A stretch of DNA of 64,000 nt, taken from assembly GCA_943787535.1 (NCBI GenBank), contig CALSMU010000009.1:185044-249043 (forward strand), written 5' to 3'. Below, one piece after another: positions 13,985-22,887 of the stretch (positions within the stretch are counted from its first letter, which is position 1; every line of letters starts with the position of its first letter). The translations under genes were made by a program, and so were the position numbers. The notes under the pieces were generated by a model. The model searched no databases. It was given only the letters and a program-made list of their open reading frames with translations, and was not told the DNA's origin. The DNA is from an uncultured Flavobacteriales bacterium. GTDB lineage: Bacteria; Bacteroidota; Bacteroidia; Flavobacteriales_D; Parvicellaceae.

Positions 13985-15469
13985 ATGAATAATTTCGGGC
14001 GGCATATTTTAATTGGTTTTTTAACTGCTATAATAACCCCCCTTAATGGTCAAACTGACACTGCAATAGTTGATACAATTAAGGTTGTTGAAAAGCCCGA
14101 TTTATCTTTTGTAGATAACTACGATAGTATCCTTGTGGCTCATTATCGAGAAATGAATCACTTTACGCTTGATACGGGTGAATTAAATATCTTGAACTTA
14201 CCAACCGACTCATTTCCGAAATTTTCAGATGCTATTTTTAAATTCAGAATCGGGCAGCTAGATCAACAATCTCCATTTTCATTTGTTGCGAATGATGCAA
14301 CCATTGCAATGATAAAATTGTATGCATACAAGCGCAAAAGACTTACTTCAAAAATGCTAGCTTATGGAGAATTGTATTTCCCAATATTTGAGCAGTACTT
14401 GATAAAATACGGAATGCCTTTGGAGTTGAAATATCTTCCAATTGTTGAATCCGCTTTGAACCCAAAAGCAAAATCTAGTGCAGGAGCGGGGGGCTTATGG
14501 CAGTTTATGCCTAAAACAGGAATGATGTATGACTTGTCGATTACATCCTATGTAGACAAACGGTTTGACCCTTACCTAGCTTCGGATGCGGCCTGCCAAT
14601 ATTTAAAGTTCTTGTACTCTATATACGGTGATTGGAGTATGGCATTAGCCGCTTATAATGCGGGGCCAGGAAACGTAAATAAAGCTATTCGCCGTTCTGG
14701 TGGTAAAACTACTTATTGGGAAATTCGACCTTATTTATTCAAAGAGACAAGAAACTATATTCCGGCCTTTACGGCTGTAAATTACATAATGAATTATGCT
14801 TCAGAGCATAATATATTCCCTAAAAAACCTTTGTTTTTAGAGTTAGAAATAGATACAATACACATTTGTGATAGAATAGAATTTGAGGTTTTAGAAGAGT
14901 GGCTAGGTTATGAAATGAGCAAGTTGAAATACCTCAACCCAAAGTTTATTTCCAATATAATTCCAAAACCTGATAGTATTGATTTTATTTACTTACCAAA
15001 CTTCCTTATTGGAGACTTCATCATGCATGAAGATTCCATTTACAAGTACTCTTCCCTAGAAAATAAATATTTAGTAGCAGCAAATAAGCCGAAAAAAATA
15101 TTGAAAACGCACTACGTTAAATCAGGAGAATCTATGGGCTCTATAGCGAAAAAATATAAGTGTACAGAACAAGAAATTAAAGCATGGAATTTATTGTCCT
15201 CTAGTTACTTAAAATCGGGTAAAAAACTTTTAATCTATTTAAAAGAGACCGTTAAACAGGATACCTCTACATCCATAAATAAGAATGATGGCAGACAAGG
15301 CGTGTTTTCTGGAGAATACACCTATTACACCATTCGTAAAGGAGATACCCTATGGGATATAGCCCAAAAATATAATGGTGTAAGCGTTGATGATATAAAA
15401 CGACATAACAGCAGCCTTAATTCGAATAATTTAAAAACAGGGACCAAAATTAAAATTGTAAAGAAGTAA
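13985..15469 (+). CDS. Membrane-bound lytic murein transglycosylase with LysM domains (MltD-like)
   Basis: This 494-aa protein has an N-terminal signal segment (residues 1-23). Residues about 105-290 are an SLT transglycosylase domain with LKYLPIVESALNPKAKS (catalytic Glu), AGGLWQFMPKTG and MALAAYNAGPGNVNKAI. Two LysM peptidoglycan-binding modules follow near residues 375-420 and 445-492 (THYVKSGESMGSIAKKY, YYTIRKGDTLWDIAQKY). It cleaves glycan strands in the periplasm. It starts 11 bp after gatA, so is probably co-transcribed. The variable Gly at the first LysM motif is not unusual. Confidence 0.93.
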   Translation: MNNFGRHILIGFLTAIITPLNGQTDTAIVDTIKVVEKPDLSFVDNYDSILVAHYREMNHFTLDTGELNILNLPTDSFPKFSDAIFKFRIGQLDQQSPFSFVANDATIAMIKLYAYKRKRLTSKMLAYGELYFPIFEQYLIKYGMPLELKYLPIVESALNPKAKSSAGAGGLWQFMPKTGMMYDLSITSYVDKRFDPYLASDAACQYLKFLYSIYGDWSMALAAYNAGPGNVNKAIRRSGGKTTYWEIRPYLFKETRNYIPAFTAVNYIMNYASEHNIFPKKPLFLELEIDTIHICDRIEFEVLEEWLGYEMSKLKYLNPKFISNIIPKPDSIDFIYLPNFLIGDFIMHEDSIYKYSSLENKYLVAANKPKKILKTHYVKSGESMGSIAKKYKCTEQEIKAWNLLSSSYLKSGKKLLIYLKETVKQDTSTSINKNDGRQGVFSGEYTYYTIRKGDTLWDIAQKYNGVSVDDIKRHNSSLNSNNLKTGTKIKIVKK

Positions 15470-15552
15470 AAGGATTCCTCGTTATAGTATTGAAACAATT
15501 GATTGTTAACAATACCTTCATCTACAACTTCGTTTCATGTGCTAGATTAATT

Positions 15553-15560
15553 TATCTTTG
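15553..15560 (+). promoter_or_regulatory. Predicted -7 box just upstream of the IPExxxVDY gene
   Basis: TATCTTTG matches TAnnTTTG exactly and ends 7 nt before the ATG at 15568. The transcript would be leaderless or nearly so. This also argues for the ATG and against an in-frame TTG at 15562. Confidence 0.45.
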
Positions 15561-15567
15561 ATTGTGT

Positions 15568-15984
15568 ATGAAGTATACCCTCGAAGAAGAATATGAATAC
15601 GATTTTAGGCTTATTGGCATCAGTTGTCATGAAAAAGATTACAGAATATGCTGGGGACTAAATAGTCGACTTCGCTTGTCTTTAGCTAAAGAAGGGCGAG
15701 GAGTTGAAGTCTTGATTAAAAAAACAAATGAGTTTAGTAAACACGCACTGTATTCATATTTTCAAGAAGAGACCGAAAACGAATTTATGCTGTTGAACAA
15801 CAGAAGTAGCTCTGGACATTTATTGCCAGAACGCTCGCATGCAGATTATCTATTTCTGATAAAAGAAAGCTACGATGTGAACCTGGAAGAACTAATTTTT
15901 AAAATTAAATCCATTCCTTTTGTGCTTACAGCTTTCGAAGTAACAGTTGGAGATCTGAAATCGAAAGAAAATTTACTTTTTTAG
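15568..15984 (+). CDS. IPExxxVDY family protein
   Basis: This 138-aa soluble protein has an N-terminal helix (YTLEEEYEYDFRLIGISC), a central beta-rich part and the sequence LLPERSHADYLFLIK at the place of the family signature IPExxxVDY. Two positions of the signature differ (L for I, A for V). The family is Bacteroidota-specific with no known role, and is commonly encoded directly before pyruvate kinase, as here (12 bp). I use the ATG at 15568. Confidence 0.8.
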   Translation: MKYTLEEEYEYDFRLIGISCHEKDYRICWGLNSRLRLSLAKEGRGVEVLIKKTNEFSKHALYSYFQEETENEFMLLNNRSSSGHLLPERSHADYLFLIKESYDVNLEELIFKIKSIPFVLTAFEVTVGDLKSKENLLF

Positions 15985-15996
15985 AAAAAAAGAACA

Positions 15997-17424
15997 ATGA
16001 ATAAAAGAAAGACAAAAATAGTAGCCACAATTGGACCCGTTACTTCGTCAAAAGAAAACCTGATAAAACTAATAGCATCAGGGGTAAATGTTTGTCGCTT
16101 AAATTTCTCTCATGGCACGCATGAAGAACACATTGAGGTAATAACGAAGATAAGGGAAGCCGACAAGGAATTAGGAACGAATACAGCAATTTTAGGAGAC
16201 TTACAAGGCCCAAAGATTAGAATCGGAGAGGTAAAAGATGATAATATTGAACTCGTTCCAGGTGCTAAAATTAGCATTACAACAAATTCCATAATGGGTA
16301 CGGAGGATATGGTTTCAATAACTTATCAAGATTTGCCAAAGGACGTTAAAAAAGGAGAGCAAATATTGTTAGACGATGGAAAGCTAATGTTCGAAGTAAT
16401 TTCAACCAACTTAAAGGATGAGGTTAAATTGAAAGTGATTCATGGAGGCTACTTATCTTCTAAGAAGGGGGTAAACTTGCCTAATACTAAGATTTCGCAA
16501 CCAAGCCTTACTGAGAAGGACAAAAAAGATTTACAAGTAATATTGGAGCACAATCTGGACTGGATAGGTTTATCTTTTGTAAGATCAGCAAAAGATATTA
16601 TTGAATTAAAACATATTATTTCTCAAAATAACAAACAAACAAAAGTTGTAGCAAAAATCGAAAAACCAGAAGCCGTTATAGAACTTGAAAACATTGTAAA
16701 AGAATCCGATGCGGTAATGGTCGCAAGAGGTGATTTAGGTGTTGAAATCCCTATGCAAGATGTTCCGTTGATTCAAAAGAAAATTATTACAACCTGTTTA
16801 AATTTTGCAAAACCAGTAATTGTAGCAACACAAATGATGGAGAGCATGACAGAAAATGCCGCTCCAACGAGAGCTGAAGTAAACGATGTTGCCAACGCTG
16901 TTATGGATGGTGCGGACGCTGTTATGTTAAGTGGGGAAACTTCTGTCGGAAAGTACCCATTTACCACAGTTAAGGCAATGTGTAAAATTATTAAAAAGAT
17001 TGAATCTGATTATGAAGAAATGTATTCAAAAGAAAGAGAACCTGCAAAGGATATAGAGCGTTTTATTACGGACTCTATTTGTTTTACCTCTTGTCGTTTA
17101 GCTTCCAGAGTTGAAGCTAAAGGGATCATTACAATGACGCACTCTGGATATACGGCTTACAAAATATCTAGTCAACGACCAAAAGCTGCAGTATATGTGT
17201 TTTCAGGAAATAAAAAACTACTTACTCAGCTGAGTTTGGTTTGGGGGGTTAAAACGTTCTTTTATAATAAAACGGTAAGCACAGATCATACCATTGCCGA
17301 CATTAAATACCTGTTAAAAAAACAGGGGTATGTTTCTAAAGGAGACATGATAATAAATACCGCTAGTATTCCAATTGAAGAGAGTGGTAAGACAAATATG
17401 ATGAAAATGAGCGTTGTTGAGTAA
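15997..17424 (+). CDS. pyk: Pyruvate kinase
   Basis: This 475-aa protein is a full-length glycolytic pyruvate kinase, transferring phosphate from phosphoenolpyruvate to ADP. The N-terminal KTKIVATIGPVTSSKENL, the barrel motifs RLNFSHGTHEEH, GDLQGPKIRIG, KVVAKIEKPEAV and MVARGDLGVEIP, and the TQMMESM segment are all present, as is the C-terminal alpha/beta regulatory domain from residue 345. It follows the IPExxxVDY gene by 12 bp and is followed by the M42 peptidase after 23 bp. Confidence 0.97.
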   Translation: MNKRKTKIVATIGPVTSSKENLIKLIASGVNVCRLNFSHGTHEEHIEVITKIREADKELGTNTAILGDLQGPKIRIGEVKDDNIELVPGAKISITTNSIMGTEDMVSITYQDLPKDVKKGEQILLDDGKLMFEVISTNLKDEVKLKVIHGGYLSSKKGVNLPNTKISQPSLTEKDKKDLQVILEHNLDWIGLSFVRSAKDIIELKHIISQNNKQTKVVAKIEKPEAVIELENIVKESDAVMVARGDLGVEIPMQDVPLIQKKIITTCLNFAKPVIVATQMMESMTENAAPTRAEVNDVANAVMDGADAVMLSGETSVGKYPFTTVKAMCKIIKKIESDYEEMYSKEREPAKDIERFITDSICFTSCRLASRVEAKGIITMTHSGYTAYKISSQRPKAAVYVFSGNKKLLTQLSLVWGVKTFFYNKTVSTDHTIADIKYLLKKQGYVSKGDMIINTASIPIEESGKTNMMKMSVVE

Positions 17425-17447
17425 GTGACGTTGAAAAATAAATTAAT

Positions 17448-18494
17448 ATGATTAATACAAAATTACTTGCTGAAATTTGTGAGGTTGCAGGAACTTCCGG
17501 TTTTGAACAAAGGGTTAGAGAAATTGTTTTAAGAGAGGTAACCCCTTTAGTTGATAAAGTTTCCATTGATAACATGGGAAATGTTACAGCAATAAAAAAA
17601 GGAAAAGATTCATCAAAAAAAGTAATGATAGGGGCTCATATGGATGAGATTGGTTTTATTGTTACCCATATTGACAATGAGGGCTTTGTTAGGTTTCATA
17701 CGCTAGGCGGATTTGACCCTAAAACATTAACTGCCCAGCGGGTTATTGTGCATGGAAAAGAGGACATGGTGGGTGTTATGGGTTCTAAGCCGATTCATGT
17801 AATGACAGCAGAAGAACGAAATAAAGTTCCAAAAACTACAGACTACTTTATTGACATGGGAATGTCAAAAGAAGAAGTGGAAAAGCATGTTTCTGTAGGA
17901 GATCCAATAACAAGAGACCGAAAGCTCATTGAAATGGGTGACTGTGTTAATTGTAAATCAATAGATAATAGAGTCTCTGTTTTTATCTTGATAGAGATGT
18001 TTAGAGATTTAAAAGAGGCGGCACATGATGTTTATGGTGTGTTTACAGTTCAAGAAGAGGTTGGAATCAGAGGAGCTTCAGTTGCTGCTCAGCAAATCCA
18101 GCCTGATTTTGGGTTTGGTTTAGATACAACAATCGCATTTGATGTCCCTGGAGCAGCCGCTCACGAAAAAGTTACTGAACTAGGAAAAGGAGTAGCTGTA
18201 AAAATTATGGACTCAAGCACTATTTGCGATTATCGAATGGTGAATTTCATGAAGCAAACAGCTGATAAAAATAAAATTAAATGGCAACCTGAGATACTTA
18301 CTGCTGGAGGGACAGACACCAAAGCAATTCAACAAAACACACCTGGAGGCTCTATAGCTGGGGCAATTTCTATTCCTACACGTCACATACATCAAGTGAT
18401 AGAAATGGCGCACAAACAAGACATTAGAAATAGTATTGATTTACTTAGAGTTTGCTTAGAAGGTTTGAATACTTTCGATTGGGGGTTTAAATAA
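17448..18494 (+). CDS. M42 family metallopeptidase (glutamyl aminopeptidase/endoglucanase-like)
   Basis: This 348-aa protein is a cytosolic dinuclear-metal aminopeptidase of the M42 family. Metal-ligand segments are visible: MIGAHMDEIGFIV (His, Asp), CKSIDNRVSVFIL (Asp), VQEEVGIRGAS (catalytic Glu-Glu), GLDTTIAFD (Asp) and the late PTRHIHQVIEM (His). It starts 23 bp after pyk and ends at a strong terminator. It is probably involved in peptide turnover; the substrate is not predictable. Confidence 0.94.
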   Translation: MINTKLLAEICEVAGTSGFEQRVREIVLREVTPLVDKVSIDNMGNVTAIKKGKDSSKKVMIGAHMDEIGFIVTHIDNEGFVRFHTLGGFDPKTLTAQRVIVHGKEDMVGVMGSKPIHVMTAEERNKVPKTTDYFIDMGMSKEEVEKHVSVGDPITRDRKLIEMGDCVNCKSIDNRVSVFILIEMFRDLKEAAHDVYGVFTVQEEVGIRGASVAAQQIQPDFGFGLDTTIAFDVPGAAAHEKVTELGKGVAVKIMDSSTICDYRMVNFMKQTADKNKIKWQPEILTAGGTDTKAIQQNTPGGSIAGAISIPTRHIHQVIEMAHKQDIRNSIDLLRVCLEGLNTFDWGFK

Positions 18495-18508
18495 ATTATG
18501 AAACAAAA

Positions 18509-18536
18509 AAAAGAGAGAGCTGTTGCTCTCTCTTTT
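18509..18536 (+). terminator. Rho-independent terminator after the M42 peptidase gene
   Basis: A 12-bp perfect stem AAAAGAGAGAGC / GCTCTCTCTTTT with loop TGTT lies 14 bp after the stop codon. It ends the pyk/M42 transcription unit. The A- and T-flanks mean it could also act for the convergent lipoprotein gene at 18560. Confidence 0.85.
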
Positions 18537-18559
18537 GTTGTTAAAAAATATTTTAAATT

Positions 18560-19303
18560 TTAATTCCAAAACGTTAAAGCGTCCAGAACATTACCGAAAA
18601 AAGATCTAACTTTACCAAAGAATCCTTTAGGCTCCGCGTTATCGTCAGTATCTACAGCAGAAGAAGGAGAAGAAAGAGCAACCGAAGAATCAGAACTGCT
18701 GCCATTTCCAACACCTATTATTTTATTATAACTATCAATTAATCCTGTTTTGTTTTTGGTTGTAGTTAGCAATGTTGGACCAGCAAGAGAAGTATTTTCT
18801 CCATCTCCACAACAGCCTCCATTTTTCACAGAATAAACGTTCACCTCTTCTTCAGTTAATGCTTTAAGATCTGATAGTTTTTTAATACTTGCAAATCGAG
18901 CATTAAAGAGATCTGTCTCTCTAGCTAAAGCATTAGCAGCATCATCTGACTTCTTCCTAGCGTTTTTATACATTCCACTAAATCCAGTAACTTCCGCTGT
19001 ACTTTTTGCTCCAAAAAGAGTTCTTACCGTTCTTACGGAATAAATAGGGTCAACAACCACATGCACATTGTTTTGCAAGATTGCATTGTAATAAGCCTCT
19101 TCTTTTGCCATTCCTGCAGTAACATGCTTACGAGAAGTTGCTTTAATGACTTTCGTGAAATCTATATCTAAATCTGCAACATATGGACCATCTACACTCA
19201 CTCTTGTGTCACCAACATCAGACATTCTGTAACTGTGTTTGTAACTTACACATGAAGACATTAATAACGCCGATGCACATGTCAATAATAATAGTTTTTT
19301 CAT
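18560..19303 (-). CDS. Predicted lipoprotein of unknown function
   Basis: This protein has 247 aa from the ATG at 19303 (MKKLLLLTCASALLMSSC). The upstream in-frame extension to 19417 is not protein-like. The lipobox is LLMSSC, so it should be lipid-anchored in the envelope. The middle holds a conserved-looking region (TAGMAKEEAYYNAILQNNVH, VVDPIYSVRT, EVTGFSGMYKNAR) reminiscent of Bacteroidota lipoproteins that describe a base-plate-like domain. A Cys-Cys pair (GGCCGD) follows. The C-terminal 60 residues are Ser/Asp-rich and end in a hydrophobic patch. No specific function is recognised. Confidence 0.78.
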   Translation of the reverse strand: MKKLLLLTCASALLMSSCVSYKHSYRMSDVGDTRVSVDGPYVADLDIDFTKVIKATSRKHVTAGMAKEEAYYNAILQNNVHVVVDPIYSVRTVRTLFGAKSTAEVTGFSGMYKNARKKSDDAANALARETDLFNARFASIKKLSDLKALTEEEVNVYSVKNGGCCGDGENTSLAGPTLLTTTKNKTGLIDSYNKIIGVGNGSSSDSSVALSSPSSAVDTDDNAEPKGFFGKVRSFFGNVLDALTFWN

Positions 19304-19473
19304 AGTTTTGTTTTTATGTGAACTGCAATAATACAACAAATCGTAAAATCGAGAAAAATATAAGACCAATTGTTCATTTATAGTGTTTAATAGTCGAAAA
19401 TAGATGACTAATAACATCTGCTGTTTTTATAGGTGAGGCTTGTTTTTCTATTTTTGTATCTTCAAGAACTAAA

Positions 19474-19481
19474 TATCTTTG
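19474..19481 (+). promoter_or_regulatory. Predicted -7 box of the FAD oxidoreductase gene
   Basis: TATCTTTG is an exact TAnnTTTG match ending 5 nt before the ATG at 19487. TTTG at 19453-19456, 17 nt upstream, may serve as the -33 element. It implies a leaderless mRNA. Confidence 0.45.
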
Positions 19482-19486
19482 CGAAA

Positions 19487-20545
19487 ATGATTTATGATTG
19501 CATTCTGATAGGTAGTGGTCCAGTTAACCTTATTGAGGCGATGTTTCTTTCAAAACAAGGAAAGAAAGTTCTGGTTTTGGAACAAAGCGCATATGTTGGC
19601 GGCGCATGGGGAAAGGTGCCTCTAAAAGAGGGGTTTCCCGATTTTCAATTAGGGTGTCATATTTGGGATGTTGAGCCAAAAGCGTTTAAATTTATTTCTG
19701 AGTTCCTAGATATGGAATTAGTGAAATTGAAGCCGCAACCAGAATTTGTATTTAAAGGAATTAAACTGCCTTATGACTGGAAGAATTTATTGTTTTACAT
19801 CCGGGGAAAGCTTAGGCCAAAAAGCGGAATGGAATCTGGGAGTTTGAATAAGGCAAGAATTATTCCTGCGAAATATATATACCCTGCTGGTGGATCGCTG
19901 CAGTTTATTGATAGATTATTGGATAAGGTTAAAGATTTTGGAATAGAAATTAGAACAGGAATCAAGATTAATAAATTAGAGATTGGAGAATTTACTAAAG
20001 CGATTTCTGAAAGTGAGGTGTTTGTTGCAAAAGAAACCGTTATTACATCTGTAGCACAGTTGAAATCGATTTCAAAAAATGGTGAAGAATTTATATTACC
20101 TGAAGCACGTTTAGTGAATTACATTCATGGTCACTTACTAATTAATGATTTAACACCTGCAAAATTTTCCTATGCCCGACTACCTCGAAACCCTTTAATT
20201 CATCGTGTTAGTGACGAAACGGATCATGTAAAAACCCATGGAGTTGACATGAATGGAAAGAAATTAATTCTTGCAGCAGTATATCCAGAGCTCTATCATA
20301 AAATAGGGAAGGAAAAACTCGCGGACATGATTATGCAGAACTTATACAAAAGAAACTATATAAATAAAAAAGCAACGCTAAGCAGCCATCACTGGAATGT
20401 ATACCCTACTCATTATATTCCCAAAGATCTCAGACCAGTAATTTCTGAAAAATTTAGCCCAATGATAAGATTGTTGCATACAACAAATATGATGTTTTCA
20501 ATAAGAGATAACAGTGAAAGATGGAGTAAGGTTCTACTTAGTTAA
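19487..20545 (+). CDS. FAD-dependent NAD(P)-binding oxidoreductase (amine/protoporphyrinogen oxidase-like)
   Basis: This protein has 352 aa from the ATG at 19487. The N-terminus carries a dinucleotide-binding fold (YDCILIGSGPVNLIEAMFLS) followed by VLVLEQSAYVGGAWG. The mid-region PAGGSLQFIDRLLDKV is typical of flavin monooxygenase/amine oxidase-like enzymes that read the FAD pocket. The usual long C-terminal FAD motif of amine oxidases is not obvious. The substrate is not predictable; it could modify an envelope sugar or lipid. The 3' end overlaps the convergent methyltransferase gene by 12 bp. Confidence 0.75.
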   Translation: MIYDCILIGSGPVNLIEAMFLSKQGKKVLVLEQSAYVGGAWGKVPLKEGFPDFQLGCHIWDVEPKAFKFISEFLDMELVKLKPQPEFVFKGIKLPYDWKNLLFYIRGKLRPKSGMESGSLNKARIIPAKYIYPAGGSLQFIDRLLDKVKDFGIEIRTGIKINKLEIGEFTKAISESEVFVAKETVITSVAQLKSISKNGEEFILPEARLVNYIHGHLLINDLTPAKFSYARLPRNPLIHRVSDETDHVKTHGVDMNGKKLILAAVYPELYHKIGKEKLADMIMQNLYKRNYINKKATLSSHHWNVYPTHYIPKDLRPVISEKFSPMIRLLHTTNMMFSIRDNSERWSKVLLS

Positions 20546-21220
20546 TACGCCAAAAACCACATAATTAAAGGAGGGTGGTAAAATAGGGTTAATAATTCTA
20601 TCAAATGCAGCTAACACACTTCGCTGTTTTTCTGTCCTTCCAAAAACAGCAGTAAATCCTGAAGTAGTTAATTTAACTGAACTGAAACCGACAAATAAAT
20701 CTTGATCCCGTTTATAGTCCAAATACCTCCAATAAGAATTCCATTTGATGAACTTTTTTCGAAATACGGAATGTAGTTTCGACCCTTTACTATTTTCAGC
20801 AAAGAGAATAGCTCCTCCGGGCTTTAGCACTCTTTTCATCTCTTCAAAAGCTTTTTGTTGTTTTTCTTTTTTAGAGAGGGCGCCCAAAACACTTTTGAAG
20901 ACAACTAAATCGAAGCTGCTTGAGGGAAACTTACTTAGGTCTGCTAAATCAACCCCATTTTCATAATAAATTCTATCGCTAACATTATGTCTCTTGTGGA
21001 GCTGGGTAGTTTCTTTTGGAAAGTCATTATAGTCAGTGCAAACTACGTTTACACCTTGCAAAGCTAACCACAAACTAATCCCTCCTTCCCTTTCCCCTAT
21101 AGCAAGGGCCCTCATTTCTGATTTAATAGAAACATTCTTTTGCCAAAATGGAAGCGCTTTTGACCAAGTTTTTATATCCCATTGGATAATGTCTTTGAAA
21201 ATTTCACTATCATTTTTCAT
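20534..21220 (-). CDS. Class I SAM-dependent methyltransferase
   Basis: This 228-aa protein has the motif I region (ALAIGEREGGISLWLALQG), an acidic end of strand 2 (VVCTDYND), motif IV FDLVVFKSVLGAL and RVLKPGGAILFAEN, the common order of class I methyltransferases such as the methyltransf_11 group. The glycine motif is ALAIGEREGG rather than the usual GxGxG, so binding details may differ. The target is unknown. It overlaps convergently with the oxidoreductase gene by 12 bp. Confidence 0.85.
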   Translation of the reverse strand: MKNDSEIFKDIIQWDIKTWSKALPFWQKNVSIKSEMRALAIGEREGGISLWLALQGVNVVCTDYNDFPKETTQLHKRHNVSDRIYYENGVDLADLSKFPSSSFDLVVFKSVLGALSKKEKQQKAFEEMKRVLKPGGAILFAENSKGSKLHSVFRKKFIKWNSYWRYLDYKRDQDLFVGFSSVKLTTSGFTAVFGRTEKQRSVLAAFDRIINPILPPSFNYVVFGVLTK

Positions 21221-21277
21221 AAGCGCTCGTTCATGCTTATATCAAATGTAAAGAATCAAAAGCACCATTCCCTGAAA

Positions 21278-21664
21278 ATGATTGGTTTTTTCCTAAATTG
21301 CGGTGTGAGAAAATGCCAGGTTATAGTTCCGCTTCTTGTTGCATTAGTTTTTATGTCTTGTCATAAGGACAAAACTCTCTTGCTAGAGTCATGTGGTGCT
21401 ACAATAAGCTATTCTACAGACATTATTCCTATTATTCAAAACTCATGTATGACAAACCTTGGCCCAGGAACTGGGTGTCATGATGCATGGATTACCGAAC
21501 ATAGCAATATCGTAAATTACATCAATAATGACTCTTGGCAAAATGCAGTTTGGAGGTCCTATACCATGCCAAAAATACCGAACAACTTTAGTATCGATTC
21601 CTTAACATCGGGCGAGGTTCAAATTATGAAGTGCTGGGTTGAACAGGGCTTTCCTGAAAACTAG
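21278..21664 (+). CDS. Cytochrome c-like lipoprotein lacking a CxxCH motif
   Basis: This protein has 128 aa from the ATG at 21278. The true start may be the GTG at 21305, which gives a shorter signal (VRKCQVIVPLLVALVFMSC); both give a lipobox at FMSC. The mature part resembles small Bacteroidota lipoproteins annotated as cytochrome c (STDIIPIIQNSC, MPKIPNNFSIDSL, WVEQGFPEN). However, the cysteines are C-x9-CH rather than C-x2-CH, so covalent haem attachment of the usual kind is doubtful. It is divergent from the methyltransferase and convergent with DUF4837. Confidence 0.65.
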   Translation: MIGFFLNCGVRKCQVIVPLLVALVFMSCHKDKTLLLESCGATISYSTDIIPIIQNSCMTNLGPGTGCHDAWITEHSNIVNYINNDSWQNAVWRSYTMPKIPNNFSIDSLTSGEVQIMKCWVEQGFPEN

Positions 21665-21666
21665 GC

Positions 21667-22707
21667 TTATTCTATAAGCTGAAATGAGTAAATCATAGCC
21701 TCCATTTCTCGCAAATACTCCCGTTTCTCAAAATGAGGAGCATACACATAACCTTCGATGGTTACAATCCGATTATTCGGTTCATCAAACATACTTATAC
21801 TTAAAAAAGGCCCCCCCATAAGATCTCCTTCAACTCGCCAAAGCCCTCTCATTTCGAAAACATATAAGTCATTCATCATTTTCTGCGTAAACTCCGGCTG
21901 CATGCCAAACCTAAGCTCGGTTGCCATATAAGAACCCTCGGTCGGACCTGGAACCGCATACTTAAAAACAGAATCTCTTTTTGCAATTTGATAATTAAGC
22001 GTGAAAGTACTATCATCTATATAGGGATAGGTATATATAATTAATCCTTGTTGAATTTCATGCTCGTTGTTATCTGCAAATTTGGTTCTAAAGCGCTTGA
22101 GCCAGGAAAACCCTGTATAATTTTCCTCTATTGTCATATCCGAAGGGACAGAAATTGATAGCTTTTGAATTTTAGAAAGCTGGTTAACAATCTTTGCACT
22201 TCCTTTAAATTCATATTCTCGCATTAGTTTCTTACGGCTATTTTCATTTAGCTCGCCAATAAGCTTATCGGCTTCAATAAGAAAAAGGGCTATTGCACTT
22301 TTCTGATTTGCCGCTCTAAATTTATATACCACCTGACCGATGGACCACATATCTTTGGTAGCTTCTTCCAATCTCGCATTCTTGTTATTTGCTTTATCTC
22401 CAATTTCAAATATGACTATGGTGTGATTCCTTTTTAATTCTTTAGTAAAGCTCTTTCTATCGGAAATTTCTATTGAAAATGTTTTTTCGGGTTGCGGCAG
22501 TGTTGTAATGTCCTTTTGAAAATGCTCAATAATCAGTTTTTCCAGTGGGGTTCCCCAAAACTGTTTGTCTAATACGATAAGTATCTTCCCTGGGGCTCCC
22601 GTTGCATTTGATTTAAATATATTTTCGTTGTATTCGTCTCCACTGCAACCAGTAAAAAAGCAAACAGGAAATAATGGCAGCAAAAATATTAAACGTAGGT
22701 TTTTCAT
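21667..22707 (-). CDS. DUF4837 family lipoprotein
   Basis: This protein has 346 aa from the ATG at 22707 (MKNLRLIFLLPLFPVCFFTGC), with a lipobox at FFTGC. The mature part (GKILIVLDKQFWGTPLEKLI, VPSDMTIEENYTGFSWLKRF, ELRFGMQPEFTQKM, LRGLWRVEGDLMGGPFLS-like region) matches the DUF4837 family of Bacteroidota cell-envelope lipoproteins. Its role is unknown. The stop is 2 bp from the convergent lipoprotein stop at 21664. Confidence 0.87.
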   Translation of the reverse strand: MKNLRLIFLLPLFPVCFFTGCSGDEYNENIFKSNATGAPGKILIVLDKQFWGTPLEKLIIEHFQKDITTLPQPEKTFSIEISDRKSFTKELKRNHTIVIFEIGDKANNKNARLEEATKDMWSIGQVVYKFRAANQKSAIALFLIEADKLIGELNENSRKKLMREYEFKGSAKIVNQLSKIQKLSISVPSDMTIEENYTGFSWLKRFRTKFADNNEHEIQQGLIIYTYPYIDDSTFTLNYQIAKRDSVFKYAVPGPTEGSYMATELRFGMQPEFTQKMMNDLYVFEMRGLWRVEGDLMGGPFLSISMFDEPNNRIVTIEGYVYAPHFEKREYLREMEAMIYSFQLIE

Positions 22708-22887
22708 GGTGAGATGAATTTTTCGTGAAAGTAAAGATAACGTAAGCAATATCAAAAATCATTGCCTGAATATAGAGAAAACTACATATAATATTGTTTT
22801 CGAAGCCAATTGACTCTCAACTTTACCTGTGTAGTTTTCAAACTATAAACCACTTACTATTTAAGAAAATTGTCTGATTACTTTTAT

